Positions 1 through 7,069 of a stretch of DNA of 64,000 nt are shown piece after piece. The stretch's first letter is position 1. The number at the start of each line of letters is the position of its first letter. The position numbers and the translations under genes are program-made. The DNA lies in NCBI RefSeq assembly GCF_009709575.1, contig NZ_WIXO01000001.1, forward strand, positions 620,001 through 684,000, given 5' to 3'. The notes beneath the pieces were generated by a model. It ran no database searches. It was not told the origin of the DNA and saw nothing but the letters and a program-made list of their open reading frames with translations. Source of the stretch: Streptomyces taklimakanensis (lineage in GTDB: Bacteria > Actinomycetota > Actinomycetes > Streptomycetales > Streptomycetaceae).

Positions 1-572
1 TCGATGACCTCCTCCACCGTGACGTTCATGAACTCCGCCAACTCCTCGGTGGTGGCGGAGCGCCCCAGCCTGCGGCCCAGCTCCTCGTTGGCGCGGGCCA
101 GTTCGATGCGCAGTTCCTGGAGCCGGCGCGGGACGCGCACGGCCCAGCTGGTGTCCCGGAAGAAGCGCTTGATCTCCCCCACGATGTACGGGACGGCGAA
201 CGAGGTGAACTCCACCTCCCGGTCGAGGTCGAACCGGTCGATGGCCTTGATCAGGCCGATGGTCCCGACCTGCACGATGTCGTCCATCGGCTCGGCACGG
301 TGCCGGAAACGGGAGGCGACGTAGTTCACCAGGGTCAGGTTGAGTTCGATGAGGGTGTTGCGCGCGTACTGGTACTCGTGCGTCCCCTCCTCCAGCACCC
401 TCAGCCGCTCGAAGAAGAGCTTCGACAGCTGCCGGGCGTCCCGGGGCGCCACCTTGCCCGCGTCCTCGATTCTGGGCAGGTCCGGAAGATCGGGGGCGAC
501 CGTCTCCTGCTCCTGGTCCGGCAAGACGTCACCGCTCGTCGGCTGAACCTCCGGGCTCAGGCTACGCATCAT
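1..572 (-). CDS. RNA polymerase sigma factor, SigB/SigF family (3' part missing)
   Basis: This is an alternative sigma factor of the actinobacterial SigB/SigF (group 3, general stress) family. About 190 residues are present and the C-terminal region 4 runs off the window start. Region 2 is clear at residues 71-140, with EPMDDIVQVGTIGLIKAIDR and the -10-recognition stretch VEFTSFAVPYIVGEIKRFFR; region 3 begins around residue 145 (VRVPRRLQEL). The start is the first of two adjacent ATG codons, preceded by GAGGAGG. A SigB-type promoter lies 38 bp upstream, suggesting positive autoregulation. Members of this family are usually held by RsbW-like anti-sigma kinases; none is encoded here. Which of the many Streptomyces paralogues this is cannot be decided from the fragment. 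Confidence 0.93.
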   Translation of the reverse strand, partial: MMRSLSPEVQPTSGDVLPDQEQETVAPDLPDLPRIEDAGKVAPRDARQLSKLFFERLRVLEEGTHEYQYARNTLIELNLTLVNYVASRFRHRAEPMDDIVQVGTIGLIKAIDRFDLDREVEFTSFAVPYIVGEIKRFFRDTSWAVRVPRRLQELRIELARANEELGRRLGRSATTEELAEFMNVTVEEVI

Positions 573-609
573 GCCCTCCTCTTTTGACCTGTCATGTGCA
601 GCACGGCGC

Positions 610-634
610 GTACCCGCCTCCGAGCGGCTCACAC
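610..634 (-). promoter_or_regulatory. SigB-type promoter for the sigma factor gene
   Basis: On the minus strand the site reads GTGT-N15-GGGTAC, matching the Streptomyces SigB consensus GNNT-N14-16-GGGTAC/T. It ends 38 bp before the sigma factor ATG, which suits a short leader and suggests that the sigma factor drives its own gene. The surrounding 573-822 stretch contains no gene; around 690-722 it is unusually AT-rich. Confidence 0.6.
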
Positions 635-822
635 GCCCATCCGGGTGAGGGCTCGCCCGCGCGCACACGTGGGTCGCCGGCCACATGAGACAAAATTGAT
701 CATATCGGATTTACTTATTATGACTCGTGGAGACGGGAGGGGCGCTCCCGGCGCTCGAACATCCTCCGAGGCCGTCCCCTCGACCCCGCCCGAACACGCC
801 GGCGCGGGCCCACGGCCCCGGT

Positions 823-1581
823 TCAGCGTTTGGCGTGACGCCCCCGCCTCCGCCCCCGGGCAGGGGGACGGGCCGGGCCGCCCACCGCGCCGCCGACGGG
901 CTCGGCGGACGCCGCGACCGGGACCGCCGGCCGGCCGACCCCCGCCGCGCGGGATCGGCCGCGGGCACGCAGGTACTCGACGGCGATCGGCAGCACCGAC
1001 AGCAGCACGATGCCGACCAGGATGAAGTCGATGTTGTCGCGGACGAACTCCACCTGGCCCAGCGCGGCGCCCAGGAGGGTCACGCCCGCGCCCCACAGCA
1101 CGCCACCGAGGACGTTGAAGACCAGGAAGCTGCGGTAGTTCATCCGACTGACGCCGGCGACGATCGGCGTGAAGGTCCGCACGATCGGCACGAAGCGGGC
1201 CAGCACCAGGGACTTGGGGCCGTGTTTTTCGAAGAACTCGTGGGCCTTCTCCACGTTCTCCTGCTTGAAGAGGCGGGAGTCCGGGCGCCGGAAGAGGGCC
1301 GGCCCGACCTTCCGACCGAACATGTAGCCCACTTGGTCGCCGAGGACCGCGGAGATCACCACCAGGGTGCAGACCAGCCACAGCGGATGGTGCAGGTACT
1401 GGTCGGTGACGACCAGCAGCCCGGTGGTGAACAGCAGCGAGTCACCGGGCAGGAAGAAACCGATGAGCAGGCCCGACTCGGCGAAGACGATGCAGAGGAT
1501 GCCGATCAGACCGAAGGTCTGGATGAGGTGGTCCGGATCCAGCCAGCCGGGACCGAGGGCGAGGTTCGTCACGTGAGGCAT
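823..1581 (-). CDS. DedA family membrane protein
   Basis: This 252-residue integral membrane protein belongs to the DedA/SNARE-associated (VTT) family, whose members are implicated in lipid carrier recycling and membrane homeostasis. Visible family features are the re-entrant-loop sequence ESGLLIGFFLPGDSLL (residues 35-50), the amphipathic stretch VEKAHEFFEKHGPKSL, and the conserved ARFVPIVRTFTPIVAG segment with its essential arginines (residues 128-143). Transmembrane segments follow at about 155-175 and 185-203. The C-terminal 45 residues are Arg/Ala-rich and probably cytoplasmic. AGGAG precedes the ATG. It lies among envelope stress genes, but I see no SigB-type element in front of it. Confidence 0.92.
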   Translation of the reverse strand: MPHVTNLALGPGWLDPDHLIQTFGLIGILCIVFAESGLLIGFFLPGDSLLFTTGLLVVTDQYLHHPLWLVCTLVVISAVLGDQVGYMFGRKVGPALFRRPDSRLFKQENVEKAHEFFEKHGPKSLVLARFVPIVRTFTPIVAGVSRMNYRSFLVFNVLGGVLWGAGVTLLGAALGQVEFVRDNIDFILVGIVLLSVLPIAVEYLRARGRSRAAGVGRPAVPVAASAEPVGGAVGGPARPPARGRRRGRHAKR

Positions 1582-1819
1582 GCTCCTGGGAAGGCGACGT
1601 GCGCCTGGGGCGAGGCCGCGGGCTCATGTGGCGCCCGGGCGTCGGGGTGCCGGTCGGCACGCACGAGCAGAACCTACAACGCGATCGGCCGCGTTCCGGT
1701 TCCGTTCCCGACTTTCCCCTTCCGCGCCGCCGAGGGGACGACAAGAGGAACGGCACCACCCGCCGATCGACGCGGATGGTGCCGTCCGACCTCACGGAGA
1801 CCGCACTCGGGCCGGAACC

Positions 1820-2014
1820 TCAGGGGAGGTACCTCTCGACGGCCGCGGCCCCGTGCTCCTCCAACTGCTTCCTGGCCTCCTCCACACGCTCCGGCGTGGG
1901 CTCGCGCCCGGAGAGCCTGACCAGGTCCTCGGGATCCACCGGCTGATCGCCGCCGGTGCGCAGCTGCGGCCGGCTCCGCGCGGAGGACTCCTCCTTGCCC
2001 TGTTCACCCTTCAC
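1820..2014 (-). CDS. Small hydrophilic protein of unknown function
   Basis: A 64-residue charged protein with no membrane segment. Its C-terminal half (VDPEDLVRLSGREPTPERVEE onward) is predicted helical and acidic, and I do not recognise a family. A GTG start is preferred over an upstream ATG at 2077 because AGAGGAGG lies just ahead of it. A SigB-type promoter 52 bp upstream supports it as a real, stress-induced gene. Confidence 0.6.
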   Translation of the reverse strand: MKGEQGKEESSARSRPQLRTGGDQPVDPEDLVRLSGREPTPERVEEARKQLEEHGAAAVERYLP

Positions 2015-2065
2015 AACGAGCCTCCTCTGCTCGGTTCGTTCCCGGCGGACGGGGTTATCTGGTGC

Positions 2066-2090
2066 GTACCCGCACATCTCGGGCTGATGC
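2066..2090 (-). promoter_or_regulatory. SigB-type promoter for the small gene at 1820-2014
   Basis: The minus strand reads GCAT-N15-GGGTAC, the same architecture and spacing as the site upstream of the sigma factor. It lies 52 bp before the GTG start. Confidence 0.6.
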
Positions 2091-2144
2091 CCTCGGGGCG
2101 TGCGGCCGGTGCCGCGCCCCGGCCCGCGGAGCCGGCCGTCCCGC

Positions 2145-2495
2145 TCACCGCGGGCGTGCCCCCGAGGCGCGCCCGGCGCCGCGGAGCCGGTCCCGCCCCA
2201 GTCTCGCCAGGGCCCCCGCGCCCACCGCGTACGCGACGGAGAGCACGGCGGCCGCCTGCGCCCGGGGCAGGGCCGTCTCCAACGCGTTCAACGCCGCCCG
2301 GTGCGCGGTGCCCACCGCCAGCGCTCCGCACACCCCGGCACCACCGAGGAGGGCGCCGCCCACGCCCATCCGCCGCGCGGTGCCCCGGAGCCCGTCGCCC
2401 GCTCCCCGCAGCCGGTCGCGGAGCAGCTCGGACGCCTCGTGGGCCATCTGCTCGACCGCCTCCGCGACCTGCTCCCCCGACGTGCCGCTCGCCAT
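2145..2495 (-). CDS. Small membrane protein, phage-holin-3-superfamily-like
   Basis: A 116-residue protein with a charged N-terminal helix (EQVAEAVEQMAHEASELLRD) and two hydrophobic segments at about 45-65 and 78-100. This resembles the actinobacterial holin-superfamily/DUF1469 membrane proteins that accompany stress genes, although it is short and diverged. The name does not imply a prophage. The ATG at 2495 follows GACGAGGAGGAC. A longer open frame from 2717 exists, but its first 74 residues are low-complexity Arg/Pro/Gly sequence. A SigB-type element lies about 80 bp upstream. Confidence 0.7.
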   Translation of the reverse strand: MASGTSGEQVAEAVEQMAHEASELLRDRLRGAGDGLRGTARRMGVGGALLGGAGVCGALAVGTAHRAALNALETALPRAQAAAVLSVAYAVGAGALARLGRDRLRGAGRASGARPR

Positions 2496-2575
2496 CGTCC
2501 TCCTCGTCTCCCCGGGCGTCCGCCCGGTGTCGTGGTTCCCGCCGCGCCGGCCCCGGCGCCGTCGACGGGTCCCCC

Positions 2576-2601
2576 GTACCCGCGTCCGGCCCCGAGGATG
2601 C
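2576..2601 (-). promoter_or_regulatory. SigB-type promoter for the gene at 2145-2495
   Basis: The minus strand reads GCAT-N16-GGGTAC, within the 14-16 bp spacing allowed for SigB. It lies 81 bp ahead of the ATG. Confidence 0.5.
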
Positions 2602-2729
2602 CCCCGCGGCGGGCGGGTGGCGTCCTCGGGGCCGGAGGCGGGAAGCGCCGGGAACGCCGGGAAACGCCGCGGTGCCCCGGCGGTCTCCTCCGCCGGGGCA
2701 CCGGTGCCCTCCCGCACGGTGTGGGGGTG

Positions 2730-3773
2730 TCAGTCGGGTCGGCGCTCCTCTCCGCGGCCGTCCGACCCCGCCCCGCCGTCCGTGCCGGGCGTCTCCTCCG
2801 GCGGGAGCTTGCGGGTGTCACGCGGTTCGACGTAGGGCTCCTCGTCCTCCGGATGACCGGCCCGCATGGCCCGTCCGCGCTGCATCTCGGCGTCGAGCTC
2901 CAGACCCAGCAGGATCACGATGTTGGAGATCCACAGCCAGATCAGGAAGATGATCACACCGGCCAGGCTGCCGTACGTCTTGTTGTAGTTGCCGAAGTTG
3001 GCGACGTAGAGGGCGAAGCCGAGCGAGGCGACGATCCACAGCAGGACGGCGAGCAGGCTGCCGGGGCTGATCCAGCGGAAGCCGCCGTGCCGAACGTTGG
3101 GCGCGGCCCAGTACAGCAACGCGATCATCAGGCTGACCAGGAGGACCAGGGCCGGCCACTTCGCGATGCTCCACACGGTCAGGAAGGTCTCGCCCAGGCC
3201 GATGAGATCGCCGGCCCGCTGCGCCAGGCCGCCGGTGAAGACGACCGCGATCGAACTCAGCGCCAGCATCACCAGCAGGGCGAGCGTGACGCCCACCCGC
3301 ACGGGCAGCTTCTTCCAGATCGGGCGCCCCTCACCGATGTCGTAGACGGCGTTGGAGGCGCGCATGAAGGCCGCGACGTACCCGGAGGCCGACCACACCG
3401 CCAGGGCGACACCGATGATCAGCGCGATTCCCGCGCCGCCCTGGTTGTTCTGGAGCTGGGTCAGCATGCTCTGGAGGATGTCCCGCGCGGCGCCGGGCGC
3501 CAGGCTTCCGACGTTGTCGACCAGGGGTTGGATGGCGGAGCTGCCGATCACGCCCAGGACCGACACCAGCGCCAGCAACGCGGGGAAGATCGACAGGACC
3601 GCGTAGTAGGTCAGCGCGGCCGCCCAGTCGGTGAGGTTGTCGTCCTTGAACTCGGCGACCGTGCGTTTGAGGACCCCTTTCCAGGACCTCTTCGGCAGGT
3701 CGGACGGTTCATCGGGGGAGCGTCCCGAGTCCACCGTCCGCTCCCCCCGCTCTTCGAACCTGTGCTTGGCCAT
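2730..3773 (-). CDS. YihY/virulence factor BrkB family membrane protein
   Basis: A 347-residue protein of the YihY/BrkB family, once misannotated as RNase BN. Members have five to six membrane helices and a role in envelope physiology that is still unclear. The family signature DWAAALTYYAVLSIFPALLA lies at about residues 48-67, and further helices follow at roughly 95-120, 140-165, 175-200, 210-230 and 240-265. Both termini are long, charged and hydrophilic. It is separated by about 230 bp from the holin-like gene downstream. No SigB-type element was found directly upstream. Confidence 0.9.
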   Translation of the reverse strand: MAKHRFEERGERTVDSGRSPDEPSDLPKRSWKGVLKRTVAEFKDDNLTDWAAALTYYAVLSIFPALLALVSVLGVIGSSAIQPLVDNVGSLAPGAARDILQSMLTQLQNNQGGAGIALIIGVALAVWSASGYVAAFMRASNAVYDIGEGRPIWKKLPVRVGVTLALLVMLALSSIAVVFTGGLAQRAGDLIGLGETFLTVWSIAKWPALVLLVSLMIALLYWAAPNVRHGGFRWISPGSLLAVLLWIVASLGFALYVANFGNYNKTYGSLAGVIIFLIWLWISNIVILLGLELDAEMQRGRAMRAGHPEDEEPYVEPRDTRKLPPEETPGTDGGAGSDGRGEERRPD

Positions 3774-4044
3774 CGAACTCCTAGCGAGGGACCACCGGCT
3801 CCGGCCGGCGGGGGAATCACTCCCCTGGCTTGTGGTGGTTTCTCTTCACCGTGCGGTGGGCCGGCTCACGCCCGGGAGGTGGCTTCGGGCTCGGGCCCGC
3901 CTTCCGGGCCCGGGGGGAGGGGCGGAGCCGCCGCGCCGACGGCTCCGCCCCCGGCGGCCGCTCCCCCGCGGGCGGGAGCGGCCGCGGGACGGCCCGAACG
4001 CCGCGTACGTCGCGGGCGGGCGGCCGTCCGGGGCGGTCGACGCG

Positions 4045-4695
4045 TCAGTGCGCCGATCCGGGGTTTTGGCCGCGGGCCCCTTCGGCCACGCTCCGGCCGG
4101 ACTGCTGTGTCTGTTCCTTCACCTGCCCCGCCTGACCGCGCGCCTCTTCGGTGGTGGCGCGGGCGGCCTCGGTGGCGGTCTCCTTGACGTGTCGGCCCGC
4201 CTCCTGCGCCGAGTGCGTCGCCTCCTCCTTCAGACGCCCGGCCGATTCGGCGGCCGCCTCCTTGACGGGGCCGGCCTTCTCCGCGAGCCGCTCCACGGCC
4301 TCCTCCTCGGCGTGCGAGCTGCGCGCCATGGAGGCGGCCAGCAGCCCGGCGCCGAAGGCCACGACTCCGGCGGCCAGCGGGTTGCCCTGGGTGCGTCGCG
4401 CCGCGTGGTGGGGGGCGGACTTCACCGCCTCACCCGCCTGTTCGGCGCCCTCGCGTGCCTTGTCGGCGGTCTGTCCCGCGGTGTCGCGCACCGACCGGGC
4501 CGTGTGTCGCCCACCGTCCGAGGTGGTTCCCATGACTCGCTCCCGAACTACGGTCATCCTGCTGCGCATCCGCTCCTTGCGGCGGTGCACCGCGTGGCGG
4601 GGGTTGGCGTGGTCGGCGAGCCTGCCGACGTCGTCGGACAGCTCCTGCCGCGTGGTGTCGATCCGAGCCCTCAGCTCGTCGGGTGACGCGCCCAT
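4045..4695 (-). CDS. DUF3618 domain-containing protein
   Basis: A 216-residue protein. Its N-terminal segment SPDELRARIDTTRQELSDDV is the DUF3618 signature. One hydrophobic helix (PLAAGVVAFGAGLLAASMA, about residues 107-125) follows. The rest is Ala/Glu/Lys/Thr-rich amphipathic sequence with LEA-like repeats (KEAAAES, KEETHSAQEAGRHVKETATE). Such proteins sit with phage-holin-like proteins in actinobacterial stress operons, and their molecular role is unknown. The start overlaps the end of the upstream gene by 25 bp, so the three genes 5844-5105-4695 form one operon behind a SigB-type promoter. Confidence 0.85.
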   Translation of the reverse strand: MGASPDELRARIDTTRQELSDDVGRLADHANPRHAVHRRKERMRSRMTVVRERVMGTTSDGGRHTARSVRDTAGQTADKAREGAEQAGEAVKSAPHHAARRTQGNPLAAGVVAFGAGLLAASMARSSHAEEEAVERLAEKAGPVKEAAAESAGRLKEEATHSAQEAGRHVKETATEAARATTEEARGQAGQVKEQTQQSGRSVAEGARGQNPGSAH

Positions 4696-5105
4696 TCGGC
4701 ATCCTCCTTGAGAGTCTGGACGGTGCGTTCCGGCTTGGGGTGGACCTGCCGCATCCGGGAGCGGCCCATCGAGTACAGGACGAGGGCCGCCACCGCCCAC
4801 AGGGCGGTGATGATGAGCGCCGCCCAGCCCCAGTCCATGACGTTGGCCAGTCCGAAGACCGCGGCCAGGGAGGCGAACAGGGCCGTCATGTAGCCGGCGA
4901 AGCCGGCGCCGCCGTACATGCCGGCGGCCTTGCCGGCCTTGGTCGCCTCCTCGCGGACCTCGGCCTTGGCCAGTTCGATCTCCTGCCTGAGGAGCTTCTG
5001 GGCGTCCGCCGTCACCGCGGAGAGCAGCTCGCCGATCGACCTCTCGTCACCGTCGACGCGCCGGGCCGTCCCCTCGTCGGTCGGCCGCTGGGTGGTGTAC
5101 GCCAT
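4671..5105 (-). CDS. Phage holin family (DUF1469) membrane protein
   Basis: A 144-residue protein with the DUF1469/holin-superfamily pattern. A charged N-terminal helix (SIGELLSAVTADAQKLLRQE, then IELAKAEVREEATKAGKAAG) leads into two transmembrane hairpin segments (GGAGFAGYMTALFASLAAVF and WAALIITALWAVAALVLYSM). It probably acts at the inner membrane together with its DUF3618 neighbour. A single base separates its ATG from the upstream stop (TGACATG), which indicates translational coupling. A bacteriophage origin is not implied. Confidence 0.88.
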   Translation of the reverse strand: MAYTTQRPTDEGTARRVDGDERSIGELLSAVTADAQKLLRQEIELAKAEVREEATKAGKAAGMYGGAGFAGYMTALFASLAAVFGLANVMDWGWAALIITALWAVAALVLYSMGRSRMRQVHPKPERTVQTLKEDAEWARHPTS

Positions 5106-5106
5106 G

Positions 5107-5844
5107 TCAGCCCACCTCCGGACGGCGCGGGGTGTCCGTGCCGGGATAGGGGCCGGGAGTGGTTCCCCCGCCGTAGGTGCCGGTGGTCCCGTAGGCACCG
5201 GTGCCCGTGCCCGTGCCGGGTGCGGTGCCGCCGTAGGGCGGCTCCCCGCGGTCCGGCATCTGTCGGACCTCGCCACCGCCCGTGGTGACCGGCAGGTCCG
5301 GGGACGGTGCGGGTCGCGCGTGTTCCCCGCTCCGGCCGTCCGGGCCGTGGTGGGCGGCCTTGCCCGCCTTGGCCGCGCGGCCCAGGGCGAATCCGGCCAG
5401 CGCCGCGCCCGCCAGGAAGGCTCCGGGACGGCGGCGCGCGAACGACTCCACCTCACCGACCAGACCGCCCGCGCCCTTCTCCTCCAGGAGGTCCGCGGCG
5501 CGGCGGCTGCTGTCGGCGGCCTGGGAGGCCAGGTTCCGCACCGGGGAGTCGGACCGGGCGCTCTCGGCCATGCCCGCCAGGTCGTCGGCCCACTGTCGTA
5601 TGGTGTCGGCCGTCCTCCTGGTCTGCGTGTCCGCCTCCTTGGAGGCGCGCTCCTTCAGGTGCCCGGCCATGTTGACGACCTGTTCGCGGGCGTCGCCGGT
5701 CACGTGGCGCGCCTGCTCCCTGGCGCTGCCGGCCACGGTGCCGGCCGCGTCCTTGGCCCGGTCGGCCGTGGCTCGGGTCTCCTGCTTCGCGGCCTGGCCC
5801 GTCTGTCCGCCGGGGCTGTGGCCTGTGTTCGGAGCTTCACTCAC
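5107..5844 (-). CDS. Ala-rich LEA-like stress protein, hypothetical
   Basis: A 245-residue protein and first gene of the three-gene operon. The N-terminal 100 residues are amphipathic and rich in Ala, Thr, Lys, Glu and Arg (for example KDAAGTVAGSAREQARHVTG), like LEA or apolipoprotein-type repeats. One short hydrophobic stretch, GAFLAGAALAGFALGRAA (around residue 140), could span or associate with the membrane. The tail is Gly/Pro/Thr-rich and disordered. No enzymatic domain is recognisable. A SigB-type promoter lies 70 bp upstream. Confidence 0.75.
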   Translation of the reverse strand: MSEAPNTGHSPGGQTGQAAKQETRATADRAKDAAGTVAGSAREQARHVTGDAREQVVNMAGHLKERASKEADTQTRRTADTIRQWADDLAGMAESARSDSPVRNLASQAADSSRRAADLLEEKGAGGLVGEVESFARRRPGAFLAGAALAGFALGRAAKAGKAAHHGPDGRSGEHARPAPSPDLPVTTGGGEVRQMPDRGEPPYGGTAPGTGTGTGAYGTTGTYGGGTTPGPYPGTDTPRRPEVG

Positions 5845-5914
5845 CGGTGCCTCCAGTTGGTCTACGAAATTTGACCTTTGCGGCTTTTGTGGCTAACAGC
5901 TCACAACGGGCGAA

Positions 5915-5939
5915 GTACCCGACCTTTCGCGTGGCATTC
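5915..5939 (-). promoter_or_regulatory. SigB-type promoter of the 5844-4045 operon
   Basis: The minus strand reads GAAT-N15-GGGTAC, 70 bp before the first ATG of the LEA-like/holin/DUF3618 operon. The hexamer and spacing equal those at 610-634 and 2066-2090. Confidence 0.65.
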
Positions 5940-6062
5940 ACACGCCATGTCCACCGGAGCCCTTTTCCGAACACCCGCCGACCGCCCCGGCCCCCACCCG
6001 AGGCGGTCGAGGCCCGTGCGGAGGGGTCTCCACACGGGCCTCGGAACCGGGAGGACGGTCGG

Positions 6063-6869
6063 TCAACGGCGACGGCGCCGCCGTTCGTCGTCGGACGCGC
6101 CGGCCTCCTCCTCCTCGATGCGCTCCTTGCGCACCTCTCCCCTGACGGTCTCCTGGTCCGTGCGCTCGTCGGTCGTCAGGCGCACCCGCTCCACCGGGTG
6201 GACCTCGGTGTCGACCACCGGACGCTCCTCGTGCAGCGTCACCTCGTACTCGCCCTCGGTGATCTCCGGGCCGCTCATGGCCTCGTCGACGTTCCCCTCG
6301 GTGATGGGCTCGCGCTCGACGCGGACCTCCTCGTGCCGCACGGGAACGGTCTTCTGGACCTCCTCGGTGACGACGTACTTGCGCAGCCGCGCCCTACCGG
6401 CCTCATGGCGCTCGACGCCGACGCGCATCTCCTCCTCGGAGCGGGTCATCGCGTCGTCGCGCCCGCGGGTGCCCCTGCCGGCGCCGGTCCGTTCCCCGGC
6501 GCCCGCCGCGCCGGCGGTGCGGGTGGTGCCGGCCTCCCGGCCGCGGGGGTCCCAGTCGATGCCGTAGTACTGGTACAGCCTCCGCTCCTCCTGTTCGGAG
6601 AGGTGGCCGCCCTGGTCCACATCGACGTGCGGAGCCCCCTTGACCTCGTCCTTCGAGTACGGCACCTCCAGATGGTCCTCCACCATGGCCGCGTCGTGGA
6701 TCGGCACGAAGGTCTCGCTGGTGCCGAAGAGCCCTGTTCGGACGCTGGCCCACTCGGGCTCGCCCGTGGCGTCGTCGAGGAAGACGTGGCCGGCCTCCCC
6801 GATCTTCCTGCCCTCCGCGTCGTAGACCTGATGGTCCAGCACCGCGGGGATCTGCTCCTTGGTGATCAT
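6063..6869 (-). CDS. PRC-barrel and DUF2382 (YsnF/AvaK) stress protein
   Basis: A 268-residue soluble protein. The N-terminal 100 residues form a PRC-barrel (VLDHQVYDAEGRKIGEAGHV, then FLDDATGEPEWASVRTGLFG), a fold often used for interaction or sensing. The C-terminal part carries the DUF2382 motif (RLRKYVVTEEVQKTVPVRHE, then EVRVEREPI). These fusions are typical general-stress proteins of Actinobacteria and Deinococcus. A linker of about 60 residues rich in Gly/Thr/Arg separates the domains. ACGAGGAG precedes the ATG at 6869. Its divergent neighbour is the GH15 gene, and the region between them contains phased A-tracts. Confidence 0.9.
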   Translation of the reverse strand: MITKEQIPAVLDHQVYDAEGRKIGEAGHVFLDDATGEPEWASVRTGLFGTSETFVPIHDAAMVEDHLEVPYSKDEVKGAPHVDVDQGGHLSEQEERRLYQYYGIDWDPRGREAGTTRTAGAAGAGERTGAGRGTRGRDDAMTRSEEEMRVGVERHEAGRARLRKYVVTEEVQKTVPVRHEEVRVEREPITEGNVDEAMSGPEITEGEYEVTLHEERPVVDTEVHPVERVRLTTDERTDQETVRGEVRKERIEEEEAGASDDERRRRRR

Positions 6870-6919
6870 GCGGGTCTCCTCGTTGCGGTTCCTCTCGATC
6901 CACCGCTCGGGTAACACCC

Positions 6920-6953
6920 AAAACAGCCAGAAAACCTATAAAACCGGCAAAAA
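6920..6953. other. Phased A-tracts in a divergent promoter region
   Basis: Four runs of A (at 6920, 6931, 6940 and 6949) follow each other at 9-11 bp inside the 200-bp gap between the divergent PRC-barrel and GH15 genes. Such phasing predicts intrinsic curvature and is conspicuous in DNA of this base composition. It may serve one or both promoters. Confidence 0.45.
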
Positions 6954-7069
6954 CAGGGCAATCCAGATACTCCTTGTCCGGGGGGTGGCACGCCGTGTAG
7001 CACGGACGGCGGCGGGTACTCCGACGGCCGACCACACCCGCCCTCCGACCGCACCGGAAGGAGTCGCCC

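Noticed and set aside
2100..4187. Plus-strand open frame of about 700 codons opposite the BrkB gene
   Set aside because: The minus strand carries the recognisable BrkB protein with a proper start; the plus frame is compositionally a shadow.
2145..5105. Prophage remnant suggested by two holin-like proteins
   Set aside because: These are DUF1469-type stress membrane proteins. No endolysin, terminase, integrase or capsid gene accompanies them.
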